From assembly GCA_965220105.1 (NCBI GenBank), contig OZ244811.1, positions 3,844,001-3,908,000 of the forward strand: a stretch of 64,000 nucleotides of DNA, given 5' to 3'. Shown one piece after another: positions 27,698 through 35,717 of the stretch. The stretch comes from Bin87 sp965220105 (lineage in GTDB: Bacteria; Chloroflexota; Dehalococcoidia; Lucifugimonadales; UBA3495). The notes beneath the pieces are model-generated. The model made no database searches, was not told the origin of the DNA, and saw only the letters and a list, made by a program, of their open reading frames with translations. The number at the start of each line of letters is the position of its first letter. The stretch's first letter is position 1. Position numbers and translations under genes: made by a program.

Positions 27698-28443
27698 CGA
27701 CGGGCGACGGATCGTTGGCGCTGCAAACGGACGGGATCTCGAAACACTTCGGCGCGGTGCGGGCGGTTGATGAGCTGAGCCTGTCGATCCCGAGGCAGGG
27801 CACTACCAGCATCGTGGGGCCCAACGGCTCCGGCAAGTCGACGCTGGTAAACCTGCTGAGCGGGGTTCTGCCGCTGGACGGCGGGATGGTGATAATCGAC
27901 GGAGTGGGTCTGCGGGTGGTACGCGCGCACGAAACGCCGGCGCACGGGCTGACCCGCACCTTCCAGGAAGTGCGCCTGTTCGACCAGATCACGGTGTGGG
28001 ACAACATCATGGTAGTGCTAACGGAGCGGCGCCTGTTCCCATCCCTGCTGGAGCGGGTGAAACCGGCCACGCGGCAGAAGGCACAGCACATCCTGGAGTC
28101 CGTGGGGATGTGGGAGAAACGTGACTCCCTGGCGATGGACCTGTCCTACGGCCAGCGCAAGCTGCTGGAGATAGGGAGGGTCATGGCGATGGACGTGCAG
28201 ACGTACCTGTTCGACGAGCCATTCGCCGGCCTGTTCCCGCAGATGGTAGAACGGGTCAAGGACATAATGAAGCAGATGCGGGCGGACGGTTACACCATTG
28301 TGTTCGTTTCACACAACATGGAAATCGTCCGCGAGCTGTCGGACCGGATCATCGTGCTGGACAGCGGGGCGCTGCTGGCCGCCGGCGATGTGGAACCAGT
28401 TCTGGGAAGCGAAGAAGTTATCGAGGCGTATTTGGGCGCGTGA
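27694..28443 (+). CDS. ABC transporter ATPase, LivG-type
   Basis: 249 aa from ATG 27694, overlapping the LivM stop. Walker A is GPNGSGKST, the signature motif is LSYGQRKLLEIGRVMA, and Walker B is TYLFDEPFAGL, followed by the switch histidine in FVSHNMEIV. The C-terminus (GSEEVIEAYLGA) is typical of the LivG group. It energises uptake through the two permeases with the LivF partner. Confidence 0.92.
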   Translation: MTTGDGSLALQTDGISKHFGAVRAVDELSLSIPRQGTTSIVGPNGSGKSTLVNLLSGVLPLDGGMVIIDGVGLRVVRAHETPAHGLTRTFQEVRLFDQITVWDNIMVVLTERRLFPSLLERVKPATRQKAQHILESVGMWEKRDSLAMDLSYGQRKLLEIGRVMAMDVQTYLFDEPFAGLFPQMVERVKDIMKQMRADGYTIVFVSHNMEIVRELSDRIIVLDSGALLAAGDVEPVLGSEEVIEAYLGA

Positions 28444-29210
28444 CGACGCCAGCGTCGGTGTGGGAGATGGCCCAGGACACGGCAAACACTGCAGACGCGC
28501 CGCTGTTGGAGCTGGTAGAGATCTCCGTGGAATACGGCGCCGTAAGGGCGCTGGACGACATATCCATGGGCGTCCAAAAGGGCGAGGTAGTGGCGGTGAT
28601 GGGGCCAAACGGAGCCGGCAAATCCACGGTCCTCAAGGCCATCATGGGGCTGGCCCCGGTGACGCACGGTAGCGTGTACTGGAGGGAACAGCAGCTGGCG
28701 GCGGCGACCCACGAGATCGTGCAGGAAGGCATCGCGTTCGTGCCCCAGGGACGGCGCGTGTTCACGCACCTGACCATCGCCGAGAACCTTGAAATGGGCT
28801 GCATCTATCTCAACGATCGGGCGGAGAAGGCGAAGCGGCTGGATTCGGTGATGGAACTGTTCCCCGTTCTATATGAAAAGCGCAAGGACGTGGCGAGCGC
28901 GATGTCCGGCGGGCAACAGCAGATGCTGGCCCTGGGTCGCGGGTTGATGGCCGCGCCGGAGCTGCTGCTGCTGGATGAGCCCACCCTTGGCCTGGCGCCA
29001 ATAGTAGTCAAGGAAGTCTTTGAGAAGGTTGCCGGGATCAGCGAGCGGCTGAATACGACCATCATGGTGGTAGAGCACAACATCAAGGGCGTGCTGGACA
29101 TAGTCGACCGGGCTTACGTACTGGACAAAGGTGCTGTGGTGCACAACGGGACGCCGCAGTCGATACGGGAAACCGATATACTCAACCAAGTATTTTTGGG
29201 GAGCGCGTAG
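28440..29210 (+). CDS. ABC transporter ATPase, LivF-type
   Basis: 256 aa from GTG 28440, overlapping the LivG stop by four bases. Walker A is GPNGAGKST, the signature MSGGQQQMLALGRGLM, Walker B ELLLLDEPTLGLAP, the switch MVVEHNIKG. It ends in LNQVFLGSA, as in LivF. The five genes 22755-29210 form one operon. Confidence 0.92.
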   Translation: MTTPASVWEMAQDTANTADAPLLELVEISVEYGAVRALDDISMGVQKGEVVAVMGPNGAGKSTVLKAIMGLAPVTHGSVYWREQQLAAATHEIVQEGIAFVPQGRRVFTHLTIAENLEMGCIYLNDRAEKAKRLDSVMELFPVLYEKRKDVASAMSGGQQQMLALGRGLMAAPELLLLDEPTLGLAPIVVKEVFEKVAGISERLNTTIMVVEHNIKGVLDIVDRAYVLDKGAVVHNGTPQSIRETDILNQVFLGSA

Positions 29211-29498
29211 ACGGTCTGCAGCCGGCGTCGTGATTGCGGCCGTGTGTGTGGTCGCCTGTGGCGGCGGCACAATGCAGAGTCGCCTTGCTCCCCCGACTCC
29301 CCAAGCCCCCGAAACGGCCGCGGCAGCAGAGTACCGGGAGGTTGTCGACGTTCAGGGATAATGTCCGCCCAAGCTTTCAGCAAAAATGTCACCTGCCTAT
29401 GCCGGGATCGTATCAGATGTCGATGCCGGTAGGGTTGCCGGCGACCGCCGCGTCGGCGGGGTTTCGGCATCGATGTATCGCCGTACCGTTGCCAGGTA
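29211..29498 (+). other. Operon tail with a lipoprotein-like peptide remnant
   Basis: A frame ending at 29361 reads VVIAAVCVVACGGGTMQSR and then a Pro/Ala-rich linker, resembling the lipobox and linker of a binding-protein lipoprotein, but it ends after about 40 residues. It may be the stump of a second transporter gene. No clear start codon is seen. The rest up to the IS630 left end has no recognisable gene. Confidence 0.3.
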
Positions 29499-30674
29499 GA
29501 TTTGTAAGAATATAAGAAAGCAGCCATACTTGGGCATGATCTTTGTGTGAGGAAGTGCCCAGCCAGGGCTGCCATCAAGTATAAAGTAGAGCTGACCGAG
29601 GCCGAACGCTCCCGTCTCAATGAGGTGTCCCAGCGAGGCAAGGCGTCAGTGCGCACCGTGAAGCGTGCGCTGTCGCTGCTCAAGGCTGACGAAGGGCTTG
29701 GGGACCGTGAGCTAGCCGATGTGCTGTTGGTCAACGCGGCCACGGTCGCCAGAGCGCGGAAGCGGTACGTGGAGGAAGGACTTGAGGCCGCCAGCAATGA
29801 CCGACCGCGGCCGGGCCAGGAGCGCAAGCTGGACGGCAAGCAGGAAGCGCACCTGATCGCCATTGCGTGCAGCGCCGCGCCCGCAGGGCACACGCACTGG
29901 ACACTCCAGTTGTTGGCCGACCAGGTGGTGGAGTTGGAGTTTGCCGAGAGCAGCTCCCTGGAGACGGTGCGCCAGCTACTCAAGAAAATGAACTCAAGCC
30001 GTGGAAGAAGCAAGAGTGGTGTATCCCCAAGGTGAGCGGGGAGTTCGTGGCGCGGATGGAGGACGTGCTGGACCTGTACCAACCGGCGTACCATCCGGAG
30101 CGTCCGGTAGTGTGCTTCGACGAGACCTCCCGGCAATTGACCGGGGAGGTGCGTCCGCCCCTGGAGGCTGCCCCGGGACGGGTGGCACGCTATGACACCG
30201 AGTACCAGCGTAACGGGACCCGGAACCTGTTCATGATCTGTGAGCCGAGGGGTGGCTGGAGACCTGTGGAGGTGACCGAGCGCCGCACTGCCGTGGACTT
30301 CGCGCACCAGATGCGGTGGCTGGTGGATGAGGCCTACCCTGATGCCGAGGTGGTCAGGCTGGTACTGGACAACCTCAACACCCACCAGCTCGGCGCGCTC
30401 TACGAAAGCATTTGAGCCATCCGAAGCTCGGCGCATCGCCCAACGCCTCGAGTTTCATTACACTCCCACGCACGGCAGCTGGCTGAACATGGCTGAGATC
30501 GAGTTGAGCGTCTTCAGCAGGGGATGTCTGAACCGCCGTATCAGCGATGAGGCGGAGCTGCGGCGAGAGGTTGCGGCGCTCGAACGCGAGCGCAACGCAG
30601 CAAGATTAGCCATCGACTGGCGGTTTACCACCCAAGATGCTCGCCGTAAGCTCCAATATATCTATCCGACAAGC
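29499..30674 (+). mobile_element. IS630-family element (inactivated)
   Basis: 1176 bp, flanked by TA at 29497-29498 and 30675-30676. Ends match in inverted orientation (GATTTGTAAGAATATA and GCTTGTCGGATAGATATA). The right junction coincides with the left end of the IS701-like element, so the two abut. Confidence 0.8.
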
Positions 30675-30677
30675 TAG
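29547..30677 (+). pseudogene. IS630-family transposase, frameshifted
   Basis: Starts at GTG 29547 (MRKCPARAAIKYKVELTEAER). A -1 change at CTCAAGAAAATG (about 29982-29992) joins LLKK to NELKPWKKQEW and is in the usual programmed position of the family. The second break is different: at 30403-30408 one extra A in TACGAAAGCATTT turns the expected LYEAFEPSEARR into LYESI-stop. The C-terminus with HGSWLNMAEIEL follows in the third frame. The second lesion makes it a pseudogene. The final TAG is built from the target TA plus G. Confidence 0.85.
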
Positions 30678-32131
30678 GCTTTACGCATAATTTAGAAAAA
30701 GTATAAAGACAGGGTAAGCTGGCCTGACCCCACTTTCAACGGAAAGGCCCAGCCATGCTCACCCTGCCCGATGCCATTGTAGCCGTTCTCGTTCCCTTCG
30801 CAACGCTGTTTACGAGCCCAACCTGGCGGAAAGCCCAACTGCTGCTGGTCGGCGCGATCCTGACCCCGGGCCAACGCACCGTGGCGGCGGCACTGCGCGT
30901 CATGGGCCGCAGCGACCAGCGCGACTACGCCCGCTACCACGAGGTGCTCAATCGGGCGGTGTGGTCGTCCCGCCAGGCAGCGCGCATCCTGCTGGCGCTG
31001 TTGCTCCAGCACCTGGATGGTGGCGACGGCCCACTGATCTTCGGCATCGACGAGACCCTGGAACGGCGTCGCGGCGCCAAGATCAGGGCGCGGGCCATCT
31101 ACCGCGACCCGGTGCGTTCCAGCCGGTCTCAGGTGGTCAAGGCCAGCGGTTTGCGCTGGATCTCCCTGATGTGGCTGGGCCACGTGCCATGGGCCGGACG
31201 CCATTGGGCCTTGCCGGCGCTCACGGTGCTGGCGCCTTCGACCCGTTACTACCAACAGCAGGGACGCCAGCACAAGAAGCTCACCGACTGGGCCCGCCAG
31301 ATGGTCATGCAACTGCGCCGCTGGCTGCCCCACCGACCCCTGGCGCTGGTGGGCGACAACAGCTATGCCGTGCTGGATTTGCTCCACTGCTGCCAGTCCC
31401 TCCGTGAACCCGTTACCCTGATCGCCAGATTGCGTCTGGACGCCGCCCTGTATGCGCCAGCGCCACCCCGTCAACCTGGCCAGAACGGTCGCCCGCCATT
31501 GAAGGGCCCGCGGCGGCCGCCGCTGAAAGTTTTCCTTGCGCAGACGGATGTAACTTGGGCCAGCGCCGAGGTGGCCTGGTACGACGGCATCACCCGCGCC
31601 GTGGAACTCACCTCCCAGACGGCGGTCTGGTACCGCTCCGGCAAGCCCCCCGTCCTCATTCGCTGGGTGCTGATCCGAGACCCCCAGGGCTCCTTCGCCA
31701 CTCAGGCCCTGCTCTGTACCGACCCGGCGGCGGACCCGACCCAGATCCTGGAATGGTTTGTACTGCGCTGGCAACTGGAGGTCACCTTCCACGAGGTACG
31801 AACCCATCTGGGTGTGGAGACACAACGCCAGTGGTCCGATCTCGCCATCGCCCGCACCACGCCCGCCCTACTGGGACTCTTCTCCTGGACCACCCTGGCC
31901 GCCCACGCGTTGCAGAAACGGCGCCCCATGACCCAGCGCAAGGCCGCTTGGTACGACAAACCGTCGCCGACCTTCGTGGATGCCATCGCCCTGGCGCGTC
32001 GCCACCTGTGGCTGGCGTCGGAAGGTTTCTCACTGTCGGTCGCTGACCCCGACATTCAGGAACTCCCGGTCGCACTGTACCACCGACTTGTAGATTCCCT
32101 TGCCTACGCCGCTTGAATTGCGTAAAGCCTA
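30675..32131 (+). mobile_element. IS701-like DDE element
   Basis: Inverted ends TAGGCTTTACGCA (30675-30687) and TGCGTAAAGCCTA (32119-32131). CTAG spans both junctions (30674-30677 and 32129-32132), compatible with a palindromic CTAG target. It contains one intact transposase gene. Confidence 0.8.
30755..32116 (+). CDS. DDE transposase, IS701-like (DDE_5 type)
   Basis: 453 aa from ATG 30755. Catalytic-type blocks are FGIDETLERRRGAKI, ALVGDNSYAVLDLL and the late WQLEVTFHEVRTHLGVETQRQWSD with the glutamate. N-terminal TPGQRTVAAALRVMGRSDQRDYARYHEVLNR is shared with IS701/DDE_5 transposases. No frame break is seen, so it may be active. It is the probable cause of the truncation of the adjacent NERD-like gene. 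Confidence 0.85.
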   Translation: MLTLPDAIVAVLVPFATLFTSPTWRKAQLLLVGAILTPGQRTVAAALRVMGRSDQRDYARYHEVLNRAVWSSRQAARILLALLLQHLDGGDGPLIFGIDETLERRRGAKIRARAIYRDPVRSSRSQVVKASGLRWISLMWLGHVPWAGRHWALPALTVLAPSTRYYQQQGRQHKKLTDWARQMVMQLRRWLPHRPLALVGDNSYAVLDLLHCCQSLREPVTLIARLRLDAALYAPAPPRQPGQNGRPPLKGPRRPPLKVFLAQTDVTWASAEVAWYDGITRAVELTSQTAVWYRSGKPPVLIRWVLIRDPQGSFATQALLCTDPAADPTQILEWFVLRWQLEVTFHEVRTHLGVETQRQWSDLAIARTTPALLGLFSWTTLAAHALQKRRPMTQRKAAWYDKPSPTFVDAIALARRHLWLASEGFSLSVADPDIQELPVALYHRLVDSLAYAA

Positions 32132-32132
32132 G

Positions 32133-32520
32133 CCGGGGTCATGTCGGTGATCACTATCACAGGGATGACGTAGCAGCCAAAGTCCCGATCCTGAGACAGC
32201 CGGTCCTTGATGGACATGGCCGCTTCCCAGACCTTTTCCCGAACGTTGCCCATCGGCGTGACGGCGCCGTCCTCGGTGTGGTGGTACCATTCGCGTCCCC
32301 GCACGGACCATTGGTCGTGCAGGAAGGTCAGAGCGTAGCGGCCGTTGCCCTCCAGCAGGACCAGGCAGTCGGAGGCGGGGTCGCCGGGGGCGGGGTCGCC
32401 GGGGGCCACGATGGGCCACCACAGCGCCTGGCCGGACCGGTCGCTCTGCTCAAACTGCTGGCAGATCTCGATCTCCTTCAGGGTCATGGAGCGGTTGTCG
32501 TCAGTTTTCACGACTTTCAT
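32133..32520 (-). pseudogene. NERD-like protein, truncated by the IS701-like element
   Basis: The frame starts at ATG 32520 behind AGAGGAAATTAAAC and runs off into the IS at 32132. The middle region parallels the intact paralogue at 34879-35595: RYALTFLHDQWSVRGREWYH against RFALQVKGGRYLLIDGEWYL, and CYVIPVIVITDMTP against PYVIPVLVFPDMEP. The catalytic-type Q-V-K of the paralogue is replaced here by T-F-L, so even the full protein may have lacked nuclease activity. About 100 C-terminal residues are missing, and the left flank of the neighbouring IS630 does not supply them. Confidence 0.65.
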
Positions 32521-32755
32521 GTTTAATTTCCTCTGGTTGTTTTTGCGATTGTGATTGGAAGGTTGCGCCGGGTCCGCAGCAACGAAAACGGGCCGATCCG
32601 GGAAGGGTCCCGGGTCGGCCCGCAACTGCTGCAGCCCGGCTTGGATGATGAATGATGGTGCATTGGGGGCAGAATGTCGCCCCCTGCGGGTGGCGCTCAC
32701 CCAGCGATCGGGGCGGTCCCCGGACCGTGGCATTGCCGGCCGTTTCATGACTCAT
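32501..32755 (-). CDS. Possible small leader protein
   Basis: An 84-aa frame from ATG 32755 with an excellent ribosome-binding site (AAGGAGGTG, 9 bases upstream). It contains FCPQC and a Gln/Lys-rich tail and overlaps the next start codon by 20 bases, as in translational coupling. The frame spans a strong hairpin (32590-32621). No family recognised; the start signal is the main support. Confidence 0.35.
   Translation of the reverse strand: MSHETAGNATVRGPPRSLGERHPQGATFCPQCTIIHHPSRAAAVAGRPGTLPGSARFRCCGPGATFQSQSQKQPEEIKHESREN
32584..32621 (-). terminator. Hairpin downstream of the UvrD-like helicase gene
   Basis: On the minus strand GGGCCGACCCGGGA pairs with TCCCGGATCGGCCC (one mismatch), followed by GTTTTCGTT. 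It could end helicase transcripts. Because a small frame crosses it, an attenuator role is possible. Confidence 0.5.
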
Positions 32756-32880
32756 GGTTATTTTCACCTCCTTATGGTGTGGTATTGACGGACCTGCGCG
32801 ACCTTTGCCGCGGGTTGGCAGCGCGGTCGCCAGCGCTCGGTTTTCATGTCCCCCAGCCGTCCGTGGTCCAAGTCCGGGAT

Positions 32881-34617
32881 TCAGCGCGGCGCTTGCCCCA
32901 CACGCACGTCCACGCCCACCAGGCGCAGCATCACCCGCCCCGTCCTCGGCGCGGCCTCCCGCGTGGGGCCCTTCGCCCTGGGCTCGAACCGCTGGCGGGC
33001 CAGCGCCGCAATGTCCCCTTGGCACAGTTCTCTCCAACGCCGCGCCCCATCCCAAATGTCGCCAAAACGCTGGTGCACCGGACCGCCGGCCGTGAGCACC
33101 AGCAGCCGCTCCGCTCGGGAGAAGGCCACGTAGTGCTGGCGCATATGGTCGAAGGCCGCGATGCGCCGGGCCGGCTCCGCGTCCGACCGCAGATAGTACG
33201 GCGCCAACGACCTGCCCACCGGATCCACGTTGGGATTGTGGAAATCCAGCGACCCGACGATCACCACTGGCCACTGCCTTCCCTTGGACTGGTGAATGGT
33301 CGTCACGGTCACCGCTTCCCGGGAGCGCCTCCGGCCCCGTCCCCCACGACCGGAGCCAGCCGGCACGCAGCGGGCGGGAATGCCCGCATCATTCAGGGCG
33401 TCCAGATAGGATCCGGGCGCCTCGTCCTTTACGCTGTTCAGCAGCAGCGCCACCTGGTGATAACCCGCGATCACCCGGCGGCTTTTCAGGAACCGCAGCA
33501 GCTCAGCCAGCTGCCTTCCCTCGTCGTCGGGGCCCTGGCCCTCCACGGCGATCACCGCCGGGTAATCGTCGTACCCGTACGGGTCGTGGGGAACTATGGT
33601 CTTGGCATGGCGGAAGGGCGCGCCTTCCGGATCGGGGTTGGACCAGTCCGCCGACCCCATCCACCGGTCATACGCCCTCACGATGTCGGGATGGCTGCGG
33701 TAGTTGACGGTGAGCTCCACCACCCGGCAGTCGTGGAAACGCTTGGCGAACCCGAGAATATTGCGCACCACGGCGCCCCGGAAACGATAAAGCGATTGAT
33801 CCTCGTCGCCGACCACGCACAGGTTGCCGTGCGCTGCGGACAGCCGCGTCAGGATGCGTTCCTGCACGTGGCTGGTGTCCTGGTACTCATCGCACATCAG
33901 GTAACGTATCCCGCCGGCGATTGCGTCGGCGACGTCATCGTCATCCAGCAGCAGGTCGGCCCAGGCCTGCAGGTGGGCGAAGTCGGCGGCGTTCTCATCC
34001 AGCAGCAGGCGCTCGTAGCGCCGGTAGCAGCGGCCCACGGCGGCGATGAAGGAACTGCGGGAACGGGTCAGGTCCCGGGGATGGATCACCTCGTCGCAGA
34101 TCCGCTCAAAGTATTTGAGCGCGCCTTTCACCACCGCCGGAGGGCGTCGCCAGCCCCGGCCCTTCAGGTCCCGCAGGTCGGGGCCGAAAACGTCGTCAAA
34201 CCGCTGCTGCAGCAGGTTCGACTGCTGATCGTTGTCCAGCAGGCGGAAACCGCGCCTCAGACCCACCCGCTCGGGGTATTGGGCCAGGAGCCCTCCGCAC
34301 AGGCTGTGGATGGTGCAGACGCGCGCGCGGCCGGTGTTGACTCCGTAATCCGCCGCGCTGGCCACGGCGTCAAACCGCTGGCGCAGCTCACCGGCCGCGT
34401 CGGCGTTGTAGGTGCACAGCAGCAGCTCCTCCGGCCGGGCCAGTCCCCGCAAAAGCAGGTTGGCTCCCCGCAGCGCCAGCGTCAGGGTCTTGCCGGCGCC
34501 GGGACCGGCAACGCCCAGCGTGGGGCCGTCCAGGCTGCCGATCAGTTCCAGCTGTCCGGCGTCCAGCTGCGGGTAGAGGGACATAATGACGGGCGCTACG
34601 CCCGTGGGGGTCTTCAT
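32881..34617 (-). CDS. UvrD/Rep-like superfamily 1 DNA helicase
   Basis: 578 aa from ATG 34617 (GGAGTGAATAACT upstream). Motifs: GVAGPGAGKT (35-44), TIHSLCGGLLA (102-112), DEYQD (243-247), GDEDQSLYRFRGA (270-282), NYRSHP (305-310), TTIHQSKGRQWPVV and YVAFSRAERLLVL. It is shorter than UvrD/PcrA (~720 aa), with a reduced 2B region. Its last residues, LRLVGVDVRVGQAPR, resemble the tail of the neighbouring NERD-like protein (LRLTLVGVDVTTTHAGG). The gene lies between two NERD-type genes in the same direction. NERD plus UvrD pairing is known from DNA-processing and defence loci. Confidence 0.88.
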   Translation of the reverse strand: MKTPTGVAPVIMSLYPQLDAGQLELIGSLDGPTLGVAGPGAGKTLTLALRGANLLLRGLARPEELLLCTYNADAAGELRQRFDAVASAADYGVNTGRARVCTIHSLCGGLLAQYPERVGLRRGFRLLDNDQQSNLLQQRFDDVFGPDLRDLKGRGWRRPPAVVKGALKYFERICDEVIHPRDLTRSRSSFIAAVGRCYRRYERLLLDENAADFAHLQAWADLLLDDDDVADAIAGGIRYLMCDEYQDTSHVQERILTRLSAAHGNLCVVGDEDQSLYRFRGAVVRNILGFAKRFHDCRVVELTVNYRSHPDIVRAYDRWMGSADWSNPDPEGAPFRHAKTIVPHDPYGYDDYPAVIAVEGQGPDDEGRQLAELLRFLKSRRVIAGYHQVALLLNSVKDEAPGSYLDALNDAGIPARCVPAGSGRGGRGRRRSREAVTVTTIHQSKGRQWPVVIVGSLDFHNPNVDPVGRSLAPYYLRSDAEPARRIAAFDHMRQHYVAFSRAERLLVLTAGGPVHQRFGDIWDGARRWRELCQGDIAALARQRFEPRAKGPTREAAPRTGRVMLRLVGVDVRVGQAPR

Positions 34618-34749
34618 AGTTATTCACTCCAGGGTTGGTTTTGGGATTGGTTTTGGGATTGAGGTCGGTGGGTGGCAACGGCATCCGATAGCGGCGACGA
34701 TGGGCACGCTGCCGGTCGGGACGGGCCGGATGCGCCCGTCATCCGCATG

Positions 34750-34782
34750 AAAAAGCGCCGGTGACCATCGGCCGACCGGCGC
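34750..34782 (-). terminator. Intrinsic terminator after the NERD-like gene
   Basis: On the minus strand GCGCCGGT pairs with ACCGGCGC around a 12-base loop and is followed by TTTTTCATG. It lies in the 260-base gap between the NERD-like gene and the helicase. Confidence 0.65.
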
Positions 34783-34878
34783 CGTCGGTGCACGCATGTG
34801 GACGCCCCGCCCAACTGCGACGACGCGATGCCGCCGATGCGTTGGACCAGGGCGTGGACTTCCCGGCAATACGGGCGG

Positions 34879-35595
34879 TTATCCCACCGGCGGCACGCCG
34901 CCGGCGTGGGTCGTCGTGACATCCACACCGACCAACGTCAGCCGAAGCGTCCCGATGTATTGCCGTCGCTCTGGGACGGAAACCGGCTGATCCGCCGCAT
35001 CGGCAACGCAGCGCTTCCCCATATTTTCCAGGCAGATCAACCCGTCGGTCACCGCATGCACCTCGCGGGCGATGCGGTCCATCCCCAAAGCCTCCGACAC
35101 CCGGCGGCTCCGGACGATCTCCTCCAGGTCAGCCAACAGGTTGCGGACGCCCCAGATCACGTACACTCCCGTGCGCTTGGCCAGGCTTTTGATGGCCTCA
35201 TCAGGCTCCATGTCCGGAAATACCAGCACCGGAATGACGTACGGGTTGTAGCGGGTTTCAGCCAGCTCCTTGATGTCGTCGTGCAGATCCAGCGCTGCCA
35301 GCTTCGTCTCATCCAACGGGCATGACTCGATCAGCTTCACGCCGTCCCGGGTCTTCAGATACCACTCACCGTCAATTAGCAGGTAGCGGCCGCCCTTCAC
35401 CTGCAGCGCGAAGCGACCCAGCCCCTTGACCCAGACGGCGTAGTCAAGCTCGATGTGTTCATATCCCTTGCGCCACTCGTAATAGACGAAGCCCCGGCGG
35501 TCGCTGCCCGCCAGGGCTTCGTAGGTTTTGCGTTCCGCCTGTCGCTTCGGCTTCTTACGGCGGCCCGACGGAAACTCTCTAGGGTACATTCTCAT
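34879..35595 (-). CDS. NERD-domain (nuclease-related) protein
   Basis: 238 aa from ATG 35595. The N-terminal half fits the NERD fold: QAERKTYEALAG, then HIELDYAVWVKGLGRFALQVKGGRYLLIDGEWYL, with the D-x-(~15)-Q-V-K pattern of the PD-(D/E)XK superfamily (Q replacing E). A second half, from YNPYVIPVLVFPDMEPDEAI, is shared with the truncated paralogue. It ends in LRLTLVGVDV like the helicase. NERD domains occur alone or with helicases and kinases and are thought to process DNA. A shared tail on two different proteins suggests a common partner or degradation tag; that is inference. Confidence 0.7.
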   Translation of the reverse strand: MRMYPREFPSGRRKKPKRQAERKTYEALAGSDRRGFVYYEWRKGYEHIELDYAVWVKGLGRFALQVKGGRYLLIDGEWYLKTRDGVKLIESCPLDETKLAALDLHDDIKELAETRYNPYVIPVLVFPDMEPDEAIKSLAKRTGVYVIWGVRNLLADLEEIVRSRRVSEALGMDRIAREVHAVTDGLICLENMGKRCVADAADQPVSVPERRQYIGTLRLTLVGVDVTTTHAGGVPPVG

Positions 35596-35717
35596 GGTGG
35601 GTATTACTCCTTACAAAAACTGCGCCTCCCCATTCCAGCGTGGGAAGCGCTTGGAAACTTTAATGACGTCGACGTATGTTCAATGATGCGTGCTATCCTT
35701 GAATAAGGGGATGAGCA

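Noticed and set aside
29114..30436. 440-aa minus-strand frame
   Set aside because: Spans an IS630 and the end of livF in antisense; no family features.
29490..32140. NERD gene continuing on the far side of the two nested elements
   Set aside because: Joining the left flank of the IS630 to the truncated NERD frame does not continue the paralogue's sequence, so the missing end is not there.
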